A DNA stretch of 64,000 nucleotides from UBA3910 sp002391465 (GTDB taxonomy: Bacteria; Bacillota; Limnochordia; Darwinibacteriales; Darwinibacteriaceae): assembly GCA_030054835.1 (NCBI GenBank), contig JASGVS010000027.1, positions 72,235 through 136,234 on the forward strand. The letters run 5' to 3'. Shown here piece by piece: positions 1 through 8,132 of the stretch (the first letter of the stretch is position 1; the number at the start of each line of letters is the position of its first letter). Both the position numbers and the translations under genes were made by a program. Below the pieces are notes generated by a model that searched no databases, had not been told where the DNA came from, and saw only the letters and a program-made list of their open reading frames with translations.

Positions 1-2
1 GG

Positions 3-458
3 CAACAGCTGATTATGGCCATCGCTTGGCGCTTAATTACTGCCCGCAGCTCCCAACATTTTAATGAGCTTTATGACAAGGAGCTTGTGTCCGATTCCTT
101 CGGGGCCAGTTTCAGCTGCCATCCCCAGTTTGCCTATTCGGTCATTGGAACGGATACGGATGATCCCGAGCGGCTCCATGATGAACTAACCAGGATCATC
201 CACGAGCTGCGGCGGGAAAAGCTCTGCCCCACTGAACTGGATCGCCTCAAGCGCAGTCTCTACGGAGGTCATCTAGCTTCTTATGATTCCTTTGAATACG
301 CGGCTAACCGGGTAATTTCTAACCATTTTAATCAAATACCGTCGGCCCGCTTTCTACCGCTCCTCAGTTCAATAACGGCGGAGCAGGTAACGGCCGTATT
401 TACCGATCTCCTCGATTGGAATCGCTCCTCCGTCTCCATTTTACGTGTTAAGGGGTGA
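3..458 (+). CDS. M16 family (insulinase-like) peptidase, C-terminal part
   Basis: The reading frame is open to the left edge, so only about the last 151 residues are present and the start lies outside. The text resembles the C-terminal, non-catalytic half of M16 metallopeptidases of the YmfH type: a helix with repeated acidic residues, an LxRLKRSLYG-like stretch and a final beta strand ending in SILRVKG. In this family the zinc-binding HxxEH motif sits in the N-terminal half, which is missing here, so activity cannot be judged. The stop overlaps a possible GTG of the next gene. Family assignment is moderately confident; the exact member is not. Confidence 0.6.
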   Translation, partial: QQLIMAIAWRLITARSSQHFNELYDKELVSDSFGASFSCHPQFAYSVIGTDTDDPERLHDELTRIIHELRREKLCPTELDRLKRSLYGGHLASYDSFEYAANRVISNHFNQIPSARFLPLLSSITAEQVTAVFTDLLDWNRSSVSILRVKG

Positions 459-463
459 AAACG

Positions 464-1042
464 ATGGCTAAGGATAAACTGCGCGAGCAGTTGAAGCTGG
501 AACGGGCACAGCTTAACCCGGTGGACAGGCAGAAATGGGATGCCCAGATCCTGGAACATCTTAAAAATTGGGATGTGTACCTGGCAAAAAGGAGGGCATT
601 CGTGTATCTTTCCATCGGCTGGGAAGTGGATACCTGGGGTATCGTGGATGACCTGGTGGAAAGGGGCTGTGAAGTGTACGCTCCCGTTGTGCAGAAATCA
701 CCCCGGGCCCTTCTGCCCAGGCGCTTTACCTCCCGGGACGAACTGGTTCCGGCGGTGTTCGGTATTCTAGAACCGCCATTGTCTGCCCAGGCAGTTGAGC
801 CGGAGGAACTGGATTTGATTATCGTCCCTGGGCTTGCCTTTACACGGGCAGGCTACCGCATTGGCTACGGCGGCGGGTTTTACGATCGTTTCTTAGCCTC
901 AACCAACTCCGTATCCATAGGCCTTTGTTACAGCTCCTTTCTGCGGGATGATCTAATTGTTGATCAGTGGGACAAGCCCGTTGATTACGTAGTGACGGAG
1001 AGGGGCGTATTGGGAGGAAATAAAGGGAAACTGCAGAACTGA
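464..1042 (+). CDS. 5-formyltetrahydrofolate cyclo-ligase
   Basis: This is methenyltetrahydrofolate synthetase, which converts 5-formyl-THF to 5,10-methenyl-THF with ATP in the cytosol and returns a storage folate to one-carbon metabolism. The glycine-rich signature GYGGGFYDRFL is at about residues 134-144, preceded by the DLIIVPGLAF strand. The length of 192 residues is normal. I chose ATG 464 because an AAGGGG ribosome site lies about 9 bases upstream; an in-frame GTG at 455 overlaps the previous stop and has no site. It is followed after 24 bases by glpK. Confidence 0.93.
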   Translation: MAKDKLREQLKLERAQLNPVDRQKWDAQILEHLKNWDVYLAKRRAFVYLSIGWEVDTWGIVDDLVERGCEVYAPVVQKSPRALLPRRFTSRDELVPAVFGILEPPLSAQAVEPEELDLIIVPGLAFTRAGYRIGYGGGFYDRFLASTNSVSIGLCYSSFLRDDLIVDQWDKPVDYVVTERGVLGGNKGKLQN

Positions 1043-1066
1043 CAGGTGAGGGGGTAGGTGTTAGTG

Positions 1067-2572
1067 ATGTCGCGACGGAAATACGTATTGGCAATCGATC
1101 AGGGCACTACCGGCACTACCGTTGTCCTCTTTGACGCAAGGGGACAGATGGTCCGCAAGATGTACAAAGAGTTTACACAGTATTATCCCCAGCCAGGCTG
1201 GGTAGAGCATGACGCCTGGGAGATCTGGTTGGGCGTGCATGAGCTCTTGGAAAGGATTATCGCTGAGACGGCCATTGCCCCAGAGGATTTGGCGGCCATT
1301 GGCGTTACTAACCAGCGGGAAACGGTTGTGTTGTGGGATCGGAAAACGGGCAAACCTGTAACCAAAGCTATTGTCTGGCAGTGCAGGCGTACCGCTAAGA
1401 TGTGCGAGGAAATGAAGGAAGAGGGTTTGGAGCCGCTCTTTAGGGAAAGGACAGGTTTGATCCTCGATCCCTATTTTTCCGGCACCAAGTTGAAATGGAT
1501 CTTCGACCACGATTCGGAACTCTACGCCCGGGCGGTCCGAGGTGAGTTGGCCTTCGGTACCATTGACTCGTGGTTGATTTATAATTTAACGGCCGAAAAG
1601 GCACATGTGACGGACTACACCAATGCCTCCCGGACCCTGCTTTTCAACCTGAAGACACTGGATTGGGATGAAGAGCTGCTGCAGGCGTTGAACATTCCCC
1701 GGCAGATTCTGCCAGAGGTGCGCCCGTCCAGTGCTGTTTACGGCCACACCCAAGCCTCGGGAAGGATTCCTGGGGGAATTCCGGTTGCAGGGGCAGCAGG
1801 TGACCAGCAGGCGGCTCTCTTTGGACAAGCCTGCTTTGAGCGGGGCTCGGTCAAGGCCACCTTCGGTACCGGTGCCTTTATCCTTATGAACACCGGTACA
1901 GAACCGGTATTTTCCCACAACGGTCTTCTCACAACAGTGGCCTGGGGTCTAGATGGCCGAGTTGAATATGCTTTGGAGGGCAGTGTGTTTGTGGCCGGTG
2001 CTGCGGTGCAGTGGCTGCGGGATGAAATGGGTCTAATTAAGCAGGCTGCGGAAACGGAAGGAATTGCCCTTTCGGTACCGGATACAAATGGTGTATACTT
2101 CGTTCCCAGTTTCGTTGGTTTGGGCGCTCCCCACTGGGACCCATATGTGCGAGGCATGATTATGGGCCTAACCAGGGGTGCCACCAAGGCCCACGTTATC
2201 CGCGCCACGCTGGAAGCGATTGTCTATCAGACCAGGGAAGTGTTGGATGTAATGGCGGAAGAGTCCCAAATTCCCTTAGGGCTCTTGAAAGTGGATGGCG
2301 GAGCATCGGAAAACAAGTTTATCTGCCAGTTCCTTGCCGATCTGACTAACCGCCAGGTGGAATGGCCAGAAATCTTCGAAACCACCGCCCTGGGAGCCGC
2401 TTATTTAGCAGGTCTAGCCGTGGGCATTTGGGACAGCCAAGCCCATGTGGAAACGAGTAGGCAGATCCACCGTACTTACCTGCCCGCTATGGCGGAAGAG
2501 AAGCGTTCTGCCCTTTATTCCCAGTGGCAGAAGGCGGTTCAGAGCGCAAAAAGTTGGGTGGGCAATGCTTAA
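1067..2572 (+). CDS. glpK: Glycerol kinase
   Basis: FGGY-family kinase that phosphorylates glycerol to glycerol-3-phosphate using ATP in the cytosol. The N-terminal phosphate loop AIDQGTTGTT is at residues 9-18, the glycerol kinase block VTNQRETVVLWDRKTGKPV follows at about 83, and the C-terminal DGGAS adenosine motif is near residue 409. The length of 501 residues is standard. ATG 1067 is preferred over GTG 1058 or 1064 because AGGTG sits 6 bases upstream. Its stop overlaps the start of the GlpP-like gene. No glpF or glpD is visible nearby. The serine usual in GTTSS is replaced by GTTGT. Confidence 0.95.
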   Translation: MSRRKYVLAIDQGTTGTTVVLFDARGQMVRKMYKEFTQYYPQPGWVEHDAWEIWLGVHELLERIIAETAIAPEDLAAIGVTNQRETVVLWDRKTGKPVTKAIVWQCRRTAKMCEEMKEEGLEPLFRERTGLILDPYFSGTKLKWIFDHDSELYARAVRGELAFGTIDSWLIYNLTAEKAHVTDYTNASRTLLFNLKTLDWDEELLQALNIPRQILPEVRPSSAVYGHTQASGRIPGGIPVAGAAGDQQAALFGQACFERGSVKATFGTGAFILMNTGTEPVFSHNGLLTTVAWGLDGRVEYALEGSVFVAGAAVQWLRDEMGLIKQAAETEGIALSVPDTNGVYFVPSFVGLGAPHWDPYVRGMIMGLTRGATKAHVIRATLEAIVYQTREVLDVMAEESQIPLGLLKVDGGASENKFICQFLADLTNRQVEWPEIFETTALGAAYLAGLAVGIWDSQAHVETSRQIHRTYLPAMAEEKRSALYSQWQKAVQSAKSWVGNA

Positions 2573-3167
2573 TCCAGACAAGATTCGTCAGGAAAAACTA
2601 CTGCAGCTCCGGGCAAACCTCGCCCAAAAACCCATAATTGCGGGGTTAAAGGGTCTGGAGAATATGGGTAAGATAAAAGACAGTGGAGTGAGGGTCTGTT
2701 TTTATCTGACCGGCCATATTTTCGAGCTCAGGGAGCTGGTGCGGGAATGTAAAGCGGCGGGCCAGATGGTCTTTGCCCATATCGATTTGATTGGCGGCGT
2801 AGCCCGGGACAACTACGGCATGGAGATGCTTGCGGCAGAGGGGGTAGATGGTGTTTTAACCACTAGGGGCCACCTCATAACCGCTGCCCAGAAGGCAGGA
2901 TTATTAGGAATCCAGAGGCTCTTTATCCTGGACTCGGAGGCGCTCCGTACGGGCTTGCGTATGCTCCAATCGAGCAGTCCCGACGCGGTTGAGATTCTCC
3001 CCGCCCTAATTGTACCGGCAATCTTACGGCGCCTACCCAAAGATCTGCCTCCCATTATCGCCGGAGGACTCGTGGAGACTAAAGAGGAACTTGAGGGAAT
3101 ACTGGGACCGCCCGTCCGGGCCGTTTCCACCAGTACGGTGGGGTTATGGAGTTACCAAAGGGGGTAG
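2565..3167 (+). CDS. glpP: Glycerol-3-phosphate-responsive antiterminator, GlpP family
   Basis: GlpP proteins bind glycerol-3-phosphate and the 5' leader of glp mRNA and prevent premature termination. The 200-residue product shows the family pattern: an opening PIIAGLKG strand, FYLTGHIFEL, the FAHIDLIGGVARD block near residue 75, GVLTTRG, and a late IIAGGLVETKEEL strand typical of its TIM-barrel fold. The ATG overlaps the end of glpK by 8 bases, so the two are translationally linked. Unlike Bacillus, where glpP precedes the glp genes, it lies after glpK. No target leader hairpin was identified in this window; it may be elsewhere. Confidence 0.85.
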   Translation: MLNPDKIRQEKLLQLRANLAQKPIIAGLKGLENMGKIKDSGVRVCFYLTGHIFELRELVRECKAAGQMVFAHIDLIGGVARDNYGMEMLAAEGVDGVLTTRGHLITAAQKAGLLGIQRLFILDSEALRTGLRMLQSSSPDAVEILPALIVPAILRRLPKDLPPIIAGGLVETKEELEGILGPPVRAVSTSTVGLWSYQRG

Positions 3168-3171
3168 ACTG

Positions 3172-3960
3172 ATGAACGAGAAATGGCTCAAGCAGCAGGC
3201 AGAGGAGATTAGTATGGCGTTAGCCCGCTCGGGCATCCGTTGGGCAATGCCCGTGGATGATGCTGTACGGGGACAGAAAGTCTTTGTCACCGATTCGACT
3301 AACGTAGCTGCTTATATAGATCACACACTACTGGCACCTACCGCTTCTAGGGAACAGATCGGCCGCCTGTGCCAGGAGGCTTTGGAATACCGTTTCGCGT
3401 CCGTTTGTGTAAATCCCGGCCATGTGAGGCTTGCGGCCAGGTTGCTCGCGGGCAGCCCGGTGAAAACGTGTGCCGTAATCGGCTTTCCCCTTGGTGCCAC
3501 AACTACTTTGAGCAAAGTAATGGAGGCCAGGGATGCGGTGGCCAATGGCGCCCAGGAACTGGACATGGTGATTAACGTGGGGGCACTGATGGAAAGGGAT
3601 TACGCCCGGGTTTATTCCGATATTCGGGCAGTGCGGGATGCTGCGCCCGGCTTAGTGTTAAAGGTGATCTTGGAAACGGGCTACCTCAGCAAAGAACAGA
3701 TAGTGCAAGGCTGCATTTTAGTGAAAATGGCAGGGGCAGATTTCGTTAAGACCTGTACTGGGTTTGGCCCGGGTAAGGCTGAGCTGGAGGATATAACCCT
3801 GATGCGTGAGGTGGTTGGCCCAGATTTCGGCGTTAAGGCATCTGGCGGTATTCGGGACCGAAAAACTGCCATGGCCATGATCAAAGCTGGCGCCAACAGG
3901 ATCGGTGCTAGTGCCGGAGTGGCAATTGTCCAGGGCGAAGAGGGGAAGGGTGACTATTAG
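3172..3960 (+). CDS. deoC: Deoxyribose-phosphate aldolase
   Basis: DeoC splits 2-deoxyribose-5-phosphate into acetaldehyde and glyceraldehyde-3-phosphate. IDHTLLAPTA starts the barrel near residue 47, ELDMVINVGAL carries the proton-relay aspartate, FVKTCTGFG near residue 192 carries the Schiff-base lysine (a cysteine replaces the usual serine of VKTSTGF), and GVKASGGIR holds the second lysine. The protein is 262 residues, about 40 longer at the N-terminus than typical DeoC. ATG 3172 follows an AAAGGGGG ribosome site just after the glpP stop, so it likely belongs to the same operon. Its product feeds lower glycolysis. Confidence 0.93.
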   Translation: MNEKWLKQQAEEISMALARSGIRWAMPVDDAVRGQKVFVTDSTNVAAYIDHTLLAPTASREQIGRLCQEALEYRFASVCVNPGHVRLAARLLAGSPVKTCAVIGFPLGATTTLSKVMEARDAVANGAQELDMVINVGALMERDYARVYSDIRAVRDAAPGLVLKVILETGYLSKEQIVQGCILVKMAGADFVKTCTGFGPGKAELEDITLMREVVGPDFGVKASGGIRDRKTAMAMIKAGANRIGASAGVAIVQGEEGKGDY

Positions 3961-3962
3961 AA

Positions 3963-5171
3963 ATGTTAACGGGTAGAAGTATACTAACAGCACTCTGCCT
4001 TGTCTTGGTCTTGGGCGTGTCCGGGCTGTGCCAAGGGGAAACCCAACCAGGCTATTGGTTTGACCAGCAGTATGGGCAGGCTAGGGTAGCAGCTCACCTT
4101 GTCTCCAGTGACGGGGAGAGGCTGCTTTTAGATGGCCAGTTTAGGTTCAAATATCCGGATGACTTTGCGGTGGACTATCCCACCACCGAAGGCCAGGTTG
4201 TGATCAGCGGCCACAAGGATTTTGTGGAGCTGAACGCAGCGGGCGAGGTGAGTTACGGTTATGATCAGCACTGGCTGTTTGACTATTTCCGTGCCTATGT
4301 CTATGAACCGGCCTCTTATTTTGCAGGTTCGCTGGAACCTGCCGGCACAACCACTTTAGTGGGACGCCCGGTGGATCGCTATTATTCCCAAGGGGATAGG
4401 ACTAAGGTGCTCTGGCTTGATCAGGAAACGGGTCTGCCCCTTCTCATCAGAGAAGGCGATGTGGTTGTTGCTGCGGTGAAGGGTTATACAGCCGGTTCGG
4501 ATACTACCGGACCGTATAACTCTCTGGAATTGGAATTCCAGGGTGAGAAGACCGCTGTCCTCACCCTTGTCCGGACTGAAGAAACATGGGCACCGGGGAA
4601 ACTGGAACTGGAGGACAGTACCGGCAGGCTGACGATTGAGTTTTTTGAGTGGGATTTCAGCTTCGATTTCACCACACGCAGGCGGGTGGACCTGCAGGAA
4701 CTGCGCACTCTCAACGAGCGTTTCTTTGACGAGTATTCGGCAGAAAATTGGGCTGGAGCGTTAGCGGTCTGCCAAGACATGCTGTCCTTGGCACCGAACT
4801 ATTGGAATGTCTATCTGTTCCAGGCTTTCGTCTACGAAGCACTGGGCGACTTTTTTGGTGTAGTGGAGAATTACCAGCAGGTACTCATGGGCGAGCCCGA
4901 TAATGTTGTTGCTCTCAACAATTTGGCTTATCATTACATGCTCCGAGAAGTCCAAATCGAAAAGGCCATCAGCATGGCAGAGCGGGCGGTGGCACTTGAG
5001 AGGCAGGCGATCTATTTAGATACGTTGGGCTATGGGTATTACCTCGTGGGCCGCTATGGAGAAGCCCGGGAACTTTTGGAAGAGGCACTTCTCTACGCCC
5101 CGGAAGAAGGGGTAGAGGAGATCCGGGAGCATTTAGACCTGGTCATGCAGGCACTGGGTGAAGGGGAGTAG
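3963..5171 (+). CDS. Secreted LolA-like protein with TPR repeats
   Basis: A 402-residue protein with an N-terminal hydrophobic segment (about residues 6-22) that looks like a signal peptide; no proper lipobox is visible. Residues 30-235 are beta-rich and contain FRFKYPDDFAVDYP, a later GRPVDRYY and VLWLDQETGLPLLIRE, the pattern of LolA/DUF-type lipoprotein-carrier folds. Residues 245-400 are helical with at least two TPR-like units (for example LAPNYWNVYLFQAFVYEALG and DNVVALNNLAYHYMLRE). It is followed closely by an rRNA methyltransferase and cwlD. The family call is by pattern; the role is inferred only (see findings). Confidence 0.55.
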   Translation: MLTGRSILTALCLVLVLGVSGLCQGETQPGYWFDQQYGQARVAAHLVSSDGERLLLDGQFRFKYPDDFAVDYPTTEGQVVISGHKDFVELNAAGEVSYGYDQHWLFDYFRAYVYEPASYFAGSLEPAGTTTLVGRPVDRYYSQGDRTKVLWLDQETGLPLLIREGDVVVAAVKGYTAGSDTTGPYNSLELEFQGEKTAVLTLVRTEETWAPGKLELEDSTGRLTIEFFEWDFSFDFTTRRRVDLQELRTLNERFFDEYSAENWAGALAVCQDMLSLAPNYWNVYLFQAFVYEALGDFFGVVENYQQVLMGEPDNVVALNNLAYHYMLREVQIEKAISMAERAVALERQAIYLDTLGYGYYLVGRYGEARELLEEALLYAPEEGVEEIREHLDLVMQALGEGE

Positions 5172-5173
5172 TC

Positions 5174-5785
5174 ATGTCGGAACACTATTTTACGCAAAAA
5201 CCTACGGTAGAAACGAGGCCCGAGGTTTTCACCGCTGTGCTCAAAGGCCGGGAGTACCTGTTTCGGACTGATGCCGGTGTGTTTTCAAAGAAGGAAGTTG
5301 ATAGGGGTACCCAGATCCTCATCAACAAGCTGAACTGCAGACTTGGGGAGACTGTGCTCGATCTTGGCTGCGGGTACGGGCCCATAGGCATGGTGGCGGC
5401 CGATCTGGTGGGCCAGGAGGGCCATGTTTACATGGTGGATGTGAACGAGCGGGCTGTGGAGTTGGCTCGGGCCAATCTCAAATTAAACGAAATCTACAAC
5501 GCCACTGTCCTGGTGAGTGACGGCCTTGAGGCTTTACCAGGGAAGACCTTTGACTGGGTTGTGAGCAATCCCCCCATCCGAACCGGAAAGAAGGTTGTTT
5601 ATCCACTCCTTAAGAGCGGTTATGATGCCCTGCGTCCTGGGGGGTGCCTTCTGGTTGTGATTCGGACTAAACAGGGAGCGAAGAGCTTAGAGGCCTATCT
5701 TAAGGAGCTGGCTGGTAATTGTGAGACTGTGGAGCGAAAATCGGGTTATCGGGTCCTGAAATGTTGTAAACTACCTCCCGCCTGA
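5174..5785 (+). CDS. RsmC-like class I SAM-dependent methyltransferase
   Basis: A 203-residue methyltransferase resembling the catalytic half of 16S rRNA guanine-N2 methyltransferase RsmC and Bacillus YbxB. The SAM loop LDLGCGYGPIG is at about residues 62-72, the acidic ribose-binding end of strand 2 is VDVNERA, and the base-methylation motif VSNPPIR near residue 129 is the NPP(F/Y) class, here with isoleucine. The N-terminal YLFRTDAGVFSKKEVDRGT segment matches the family. It starts 2 bases after the preceding stop. The exact rRNA or other target is not certain. Confidence 0.83.
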   Translation: MSEHYFTQKPTVETRPEVFTAVLKGREYLFRTDAGVFSKKEVDRGTQILINKLNCRLGETVLDLGCGYGPIGMVAADLVGQEGHVYMVDVNERAVELARANLKLNEIYNATVLVSDGLEALPGKTFDWVVSNPPIRTGKKVVYPLLKSGYDALRPGGCLLVVIRTKQGAKSLEAYLKELAGNCETVERKSGYRVLKCCKLPPA

Positions 5786-5811
5786 ATATTCTGTGGTGTG
5801 GAGGTGTTTTT

Positions 5812-6537
5812 ATGCGGACCTGGTTCTTCAGCGCGAAGCAGGTCATCTGGTGCCTTCTCACCTGTCTTGCGGTGGGTATTTATCTAGGTACAGGCAGCGA
5901 ACTGCCCCTGCCCGTACTCAGGGAGGCGACACTACCGGCCATATCAGGTTTGACGATAGTAATTGATCCCGGCCATGGCGGTGACGATCCTGGGGCTGTG
6001 AGCGTAAAGGGCGATCTGGAGAAGGACATCACCCTGGCCATTGCGGAAGAACTGGAGTATCTGCTGCGGAAGGCAGCTGTCTTTGCAGTTGTGGTTCGCA
6101 GGGGCGATTATGATTTGGCCGACTCCAGTGAGACAAATCTGCTGAAAAGAAAGAGGCAGGATTTGGATCGTCGGGTTGCCCTGGCTAAAGAAGCCCAGGC
6201 GGACTTGTTCATATCCATTCACGCCAACTTCTTTCCCTCCCCCATATGGTACGGGGCCCAAACGTTCTATTACCCCGGCCGGCCAGAGGATGAACGCCTG
6301 GCTAAGGCGATCCAGGCTGAACTGGTGAGGCATCTAGGTCCAAACAAGCGGCAGGCTCTGCCCGGGGATTTTCGGGTGCTGAGGGAAGCGGGTATGCCTG
6401 CGGTGCTGATTGAGGTTGGGTTTTTATCCAATCCAAAGGAGGCGGCTCTTTTAAGCGAGCGCGGCTACCAGAAACGTGTGGCTGCCGCCATTTTTGACGG
6501 AATATTACGCTATTATTCAGCGGCAAACAGTTTATAG
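5812..6537 (+). CDS. cwlD: Spore cortex N-acetylmuramoyl-L-alanine amidase CwlD
   Basis: An Amidase_3 zinc enzyme of 241 residues with one N-terminal membrane/signal segment (about residues 9-26). Zinc ligands are seen in DPGHGGDDPGA (His near residue 54), the glutamate of DLEKDIT, and the histidine of SIHANFF; the catalytic glutamate is in VLIEVGFLSN. Length, single signal anchor and lack of extra domains fit CwlD, which removes peptide side chains as the first step of muramic-delta-lactam formation in the cortex, facing the intermembrane space of the developing spore. GGAGGTG precedes the ATG. A general wall amidase remains possible. Confidence 0.85.
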   Translation: MRTWFFSAKQVIWCLLTCLAVGIYLGTGSELPLPVLREATLPAISGLTIVIDPGHGGDDPGAVSVKGDLEKDITLAIAEELEYLLRKAAVFAVVVRRGDYDLADSSETNLLKRKRQDLDRRVALAKEAQADLFISIHANFFPSPIWYGAQTFYYPGRPEDERLAKAIQAELVRHLGPNKRQALPGDFRVLREAGMPAVLIEVGFLSNPKEAALLSERGYQKRVAAAIFDGILRYYSAANSL

Positions 6538-6548
6538 ACGGGCTCACA

Positions 6549-6577
6549 TTGCCGAATAATAGTGATTATGATAAGAT
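6549..6577 (+). promoter_or_regulatory. Probable sigma-A promoter of the ADP-dependent kinase gene
   Basis: TTGCCG (6549-6554) and TAAGAT (6572-6577) are separated by exactly 17 bases in the 86-base gap after cwlD. Transcription would start near 6584, just upstream of the palindrome at the ribosome site. Confidence 0.5.
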
Positions 6578-6594
6578 AACTAAGAGTTTAGATT

Positions 6595-6608
6595 AGTATA
6601 CGTATACT
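6595..6608. promoter_or_regulatory. Perfect 14-bp palindrome next to the start of the ADP-dependent kinase
   Basis: The sequence AGTATACGTATACT is its own reverse complement and abuts the GGAGG ribosome site (6609-6613) of the TTG-started kinase gene. It lies about 20 bases downstream of the predicted -10. It could be an operator or a small mRNA hairpin; no known regulator motif is claimed. Confidence 0.35.
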
Positions 6609-6623
6609 GGAGGTTGAAGTTCG

Positions 6624-8051
6624 TTGCAGAAGATCTGGCAGAAGAGAGTTAAAGACGTGTGCCAGGAGCGGATCGATGCCAAAACGTTGGCCGCCTTTAA
6701 CACAAACGTCGACGTTGTAGTGCATTTGACCGATTCAAATATGGCAGCCCTACAGTCCAATCCCCGAATTGATCTGGCGGAAGTGAGGACTTTGCAGGGC
6801 GATGATATTCTCGAAATTTCCCAGCCGAACGAGTTGTTGGCAGTGCTGGCCGAGGCGCTCAAAGTGGGTAAGTCCCATTATGTTGTTTTGACCGACCTGT
6901 CTTTAATTGATTGGTTAGAAGAGGTTTTTGTGGAGCGCCGGGAAAGCATGGGTGGCCAGGCGGGCATTATTGCCAACCAGATGGCCTCTTTAGGTGCCCG
7001 TTCGGTTGTTTATACGTCCCTGTTATCCAATAAACAGGCTTCCATGTTTCTGCCTGGGGTTGAGGTTCCGGTCGTTGATGGCGGCATGACCATCCGTCCT
7101 GTGCGGGAAGGGGCTCGCAGCGGCGACAAAACAAAGGAAAATTGGATCTTTGAGTATGCCAAGAATGAACGGTTTGAAATCGATGGACAAGTCATTGTTA
7201 CCCCCAGGGCAAACAGGGTGATTTTGGCAACCCGCCCCGAGGGTGTGATTATGGGTTTCGATGAGCAGATGAAAGAATATCTGCCCGAGCTGGGTAGGGA
7301 AGTGGATGTTGCCTTTTTGGCCGGTTTCCACTATGCGCCCAGTGAAGAGGATCTGCTCAGAGCTTACCTGGATGAGAGCACTACCTCGGTGCGCAGACTG
7401 AAGGAGAAAAACCCCAAACTGCGCATCCATTTTGAGTACGTGCCCATGCGCGACAGGGATGCGGAAAAGGCAATGCTCGAGGCAGTAGCCAGCGAGATCA
7501 AATCCTTTGGGATCAATGAGAACGAGATCAAACAGGTACTCACTTTGTTTGGTTATGACAAAGAGGCGGCTGAAATCGATGCCGATGAGCGTGCCTTCAG
7601 CCTGTATAAAGGCTGTCTGCGGATAATGCAGGAGCTTGGCTTTGAGCGGATTCAACTGCACAACCTGGGCTATTATGTAGTGCTTCTCAAGAAACCCTAC
7701 GCCCTCAGTGCGCGCCAGGTACGGGATGCCTGTCTATATGCTTCCGCTGTTAACGCGGCAAAGGCTAAGTTTGGCGGCACAGTTACCTTGGAGCAGTTGG
7801 CAGTGAGCAGCGAAATTGAACTATCTGAGATCGGATTCAACCAGATCCGCGGTTTTGCCGCAGAGATGCGGGATATGGGTGTGGACGTACCAGCCGATTT
7901 CCTGCAGGAAGGCATTTTGGAGCGGGATGATCACTATGTCCTGATTGTACCGGCCCATGTGGTGCCCAATCCTGTGAGCACAGTTGGCATGGGCGATACT
8001 ATCTCCTCCTCTTCCTTTGCCTACCAGTGGAGCCCGGGCATTTCCCGCTGA
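6624..8051 (+). CDS. ADP-dependent phosphofructokinase/glucokinase family protein
   Basis: A 475-residue ribokinase-superfamily sugar kinase of the ADP-specific branch (ADP-GK/ADP-PFK), which uses ADP rather than ATP to phosphorylate glucose or fructose-6-phosphate. AFNTNVDVVVHL (residues 24-35) and GGQAGIIANQMASLG (110-124) form the sugar site; NPVSTVGMGDTISSSSF near the C-terminus holds the GxGD catalytic motif with Asp near residue 458. Length agrees with the archaeal enzymes. The start is TTG, with GGAGG 10 bases upstream. Substrate (glucose, fructose-6-phosphate or both) cannot be read from the text. It has its own promoter and possible operator. Confidence 0.88.
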   Translation: MQKIWQKRVKDVCQERIDAKTLAAFNTNVDVVVHLTDSNMAALQSNPRIDLAEVRTLQGDDILEISQPNELLAVLAEALKVGKSHYVVLTDLSLIDWLEEVFVERRESMGGQAGIIANQMASLGARSVVYTSLLSNKQASMFLPGVEVPVVDGGMTIRPVREGARSGDKTKENWIFEYAKNERFEIDGQVIVTPRANRVILATRPEGVIMGFDEQMKEYLPELGREVDVAFLAGFHYAPSEEDLLRAYLDESTTSVRRLKEKNPKLRIHFEYVPMRDRDAEKAMLEAVASEIKSFGINENEIKQVLTLFGYDKEAAEIDADERAFSLYKGCLRIMQELGFERIQLHNLGYYVVLLKKPYALSARQVRDACLYASAVNAAKAKFGGTVTLEQLAVSSEIELSEIGFNQIRGFAAEMRDMGVDVPADFLQEGILERDDHYVLIVPAHVVPNPVSTVGMGDTISSSSFAYQWSPGISR

Positions 8052-8132
8052 GAACTGTGGGTTTAAACAGGATTTGGCTTTCGTTTAGAGAAATAAATAA
8101 CTAATGGATAAAATTAACGGGGGCGGTGGCAG

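Noticed and set aside
6521..6554. CGGCAA...TTGCCG inverted repeat after cwlD as a terminator
   Set aside because: The loop is long and there is no T run; TTGCCG is better read as a -35 element.
7023..7661. 212-residue open frame antisense to the ADP-dependent kinase
   Set aside because: Lies wholly inside a well-supported gene, and no motif is visible; coding shadow.
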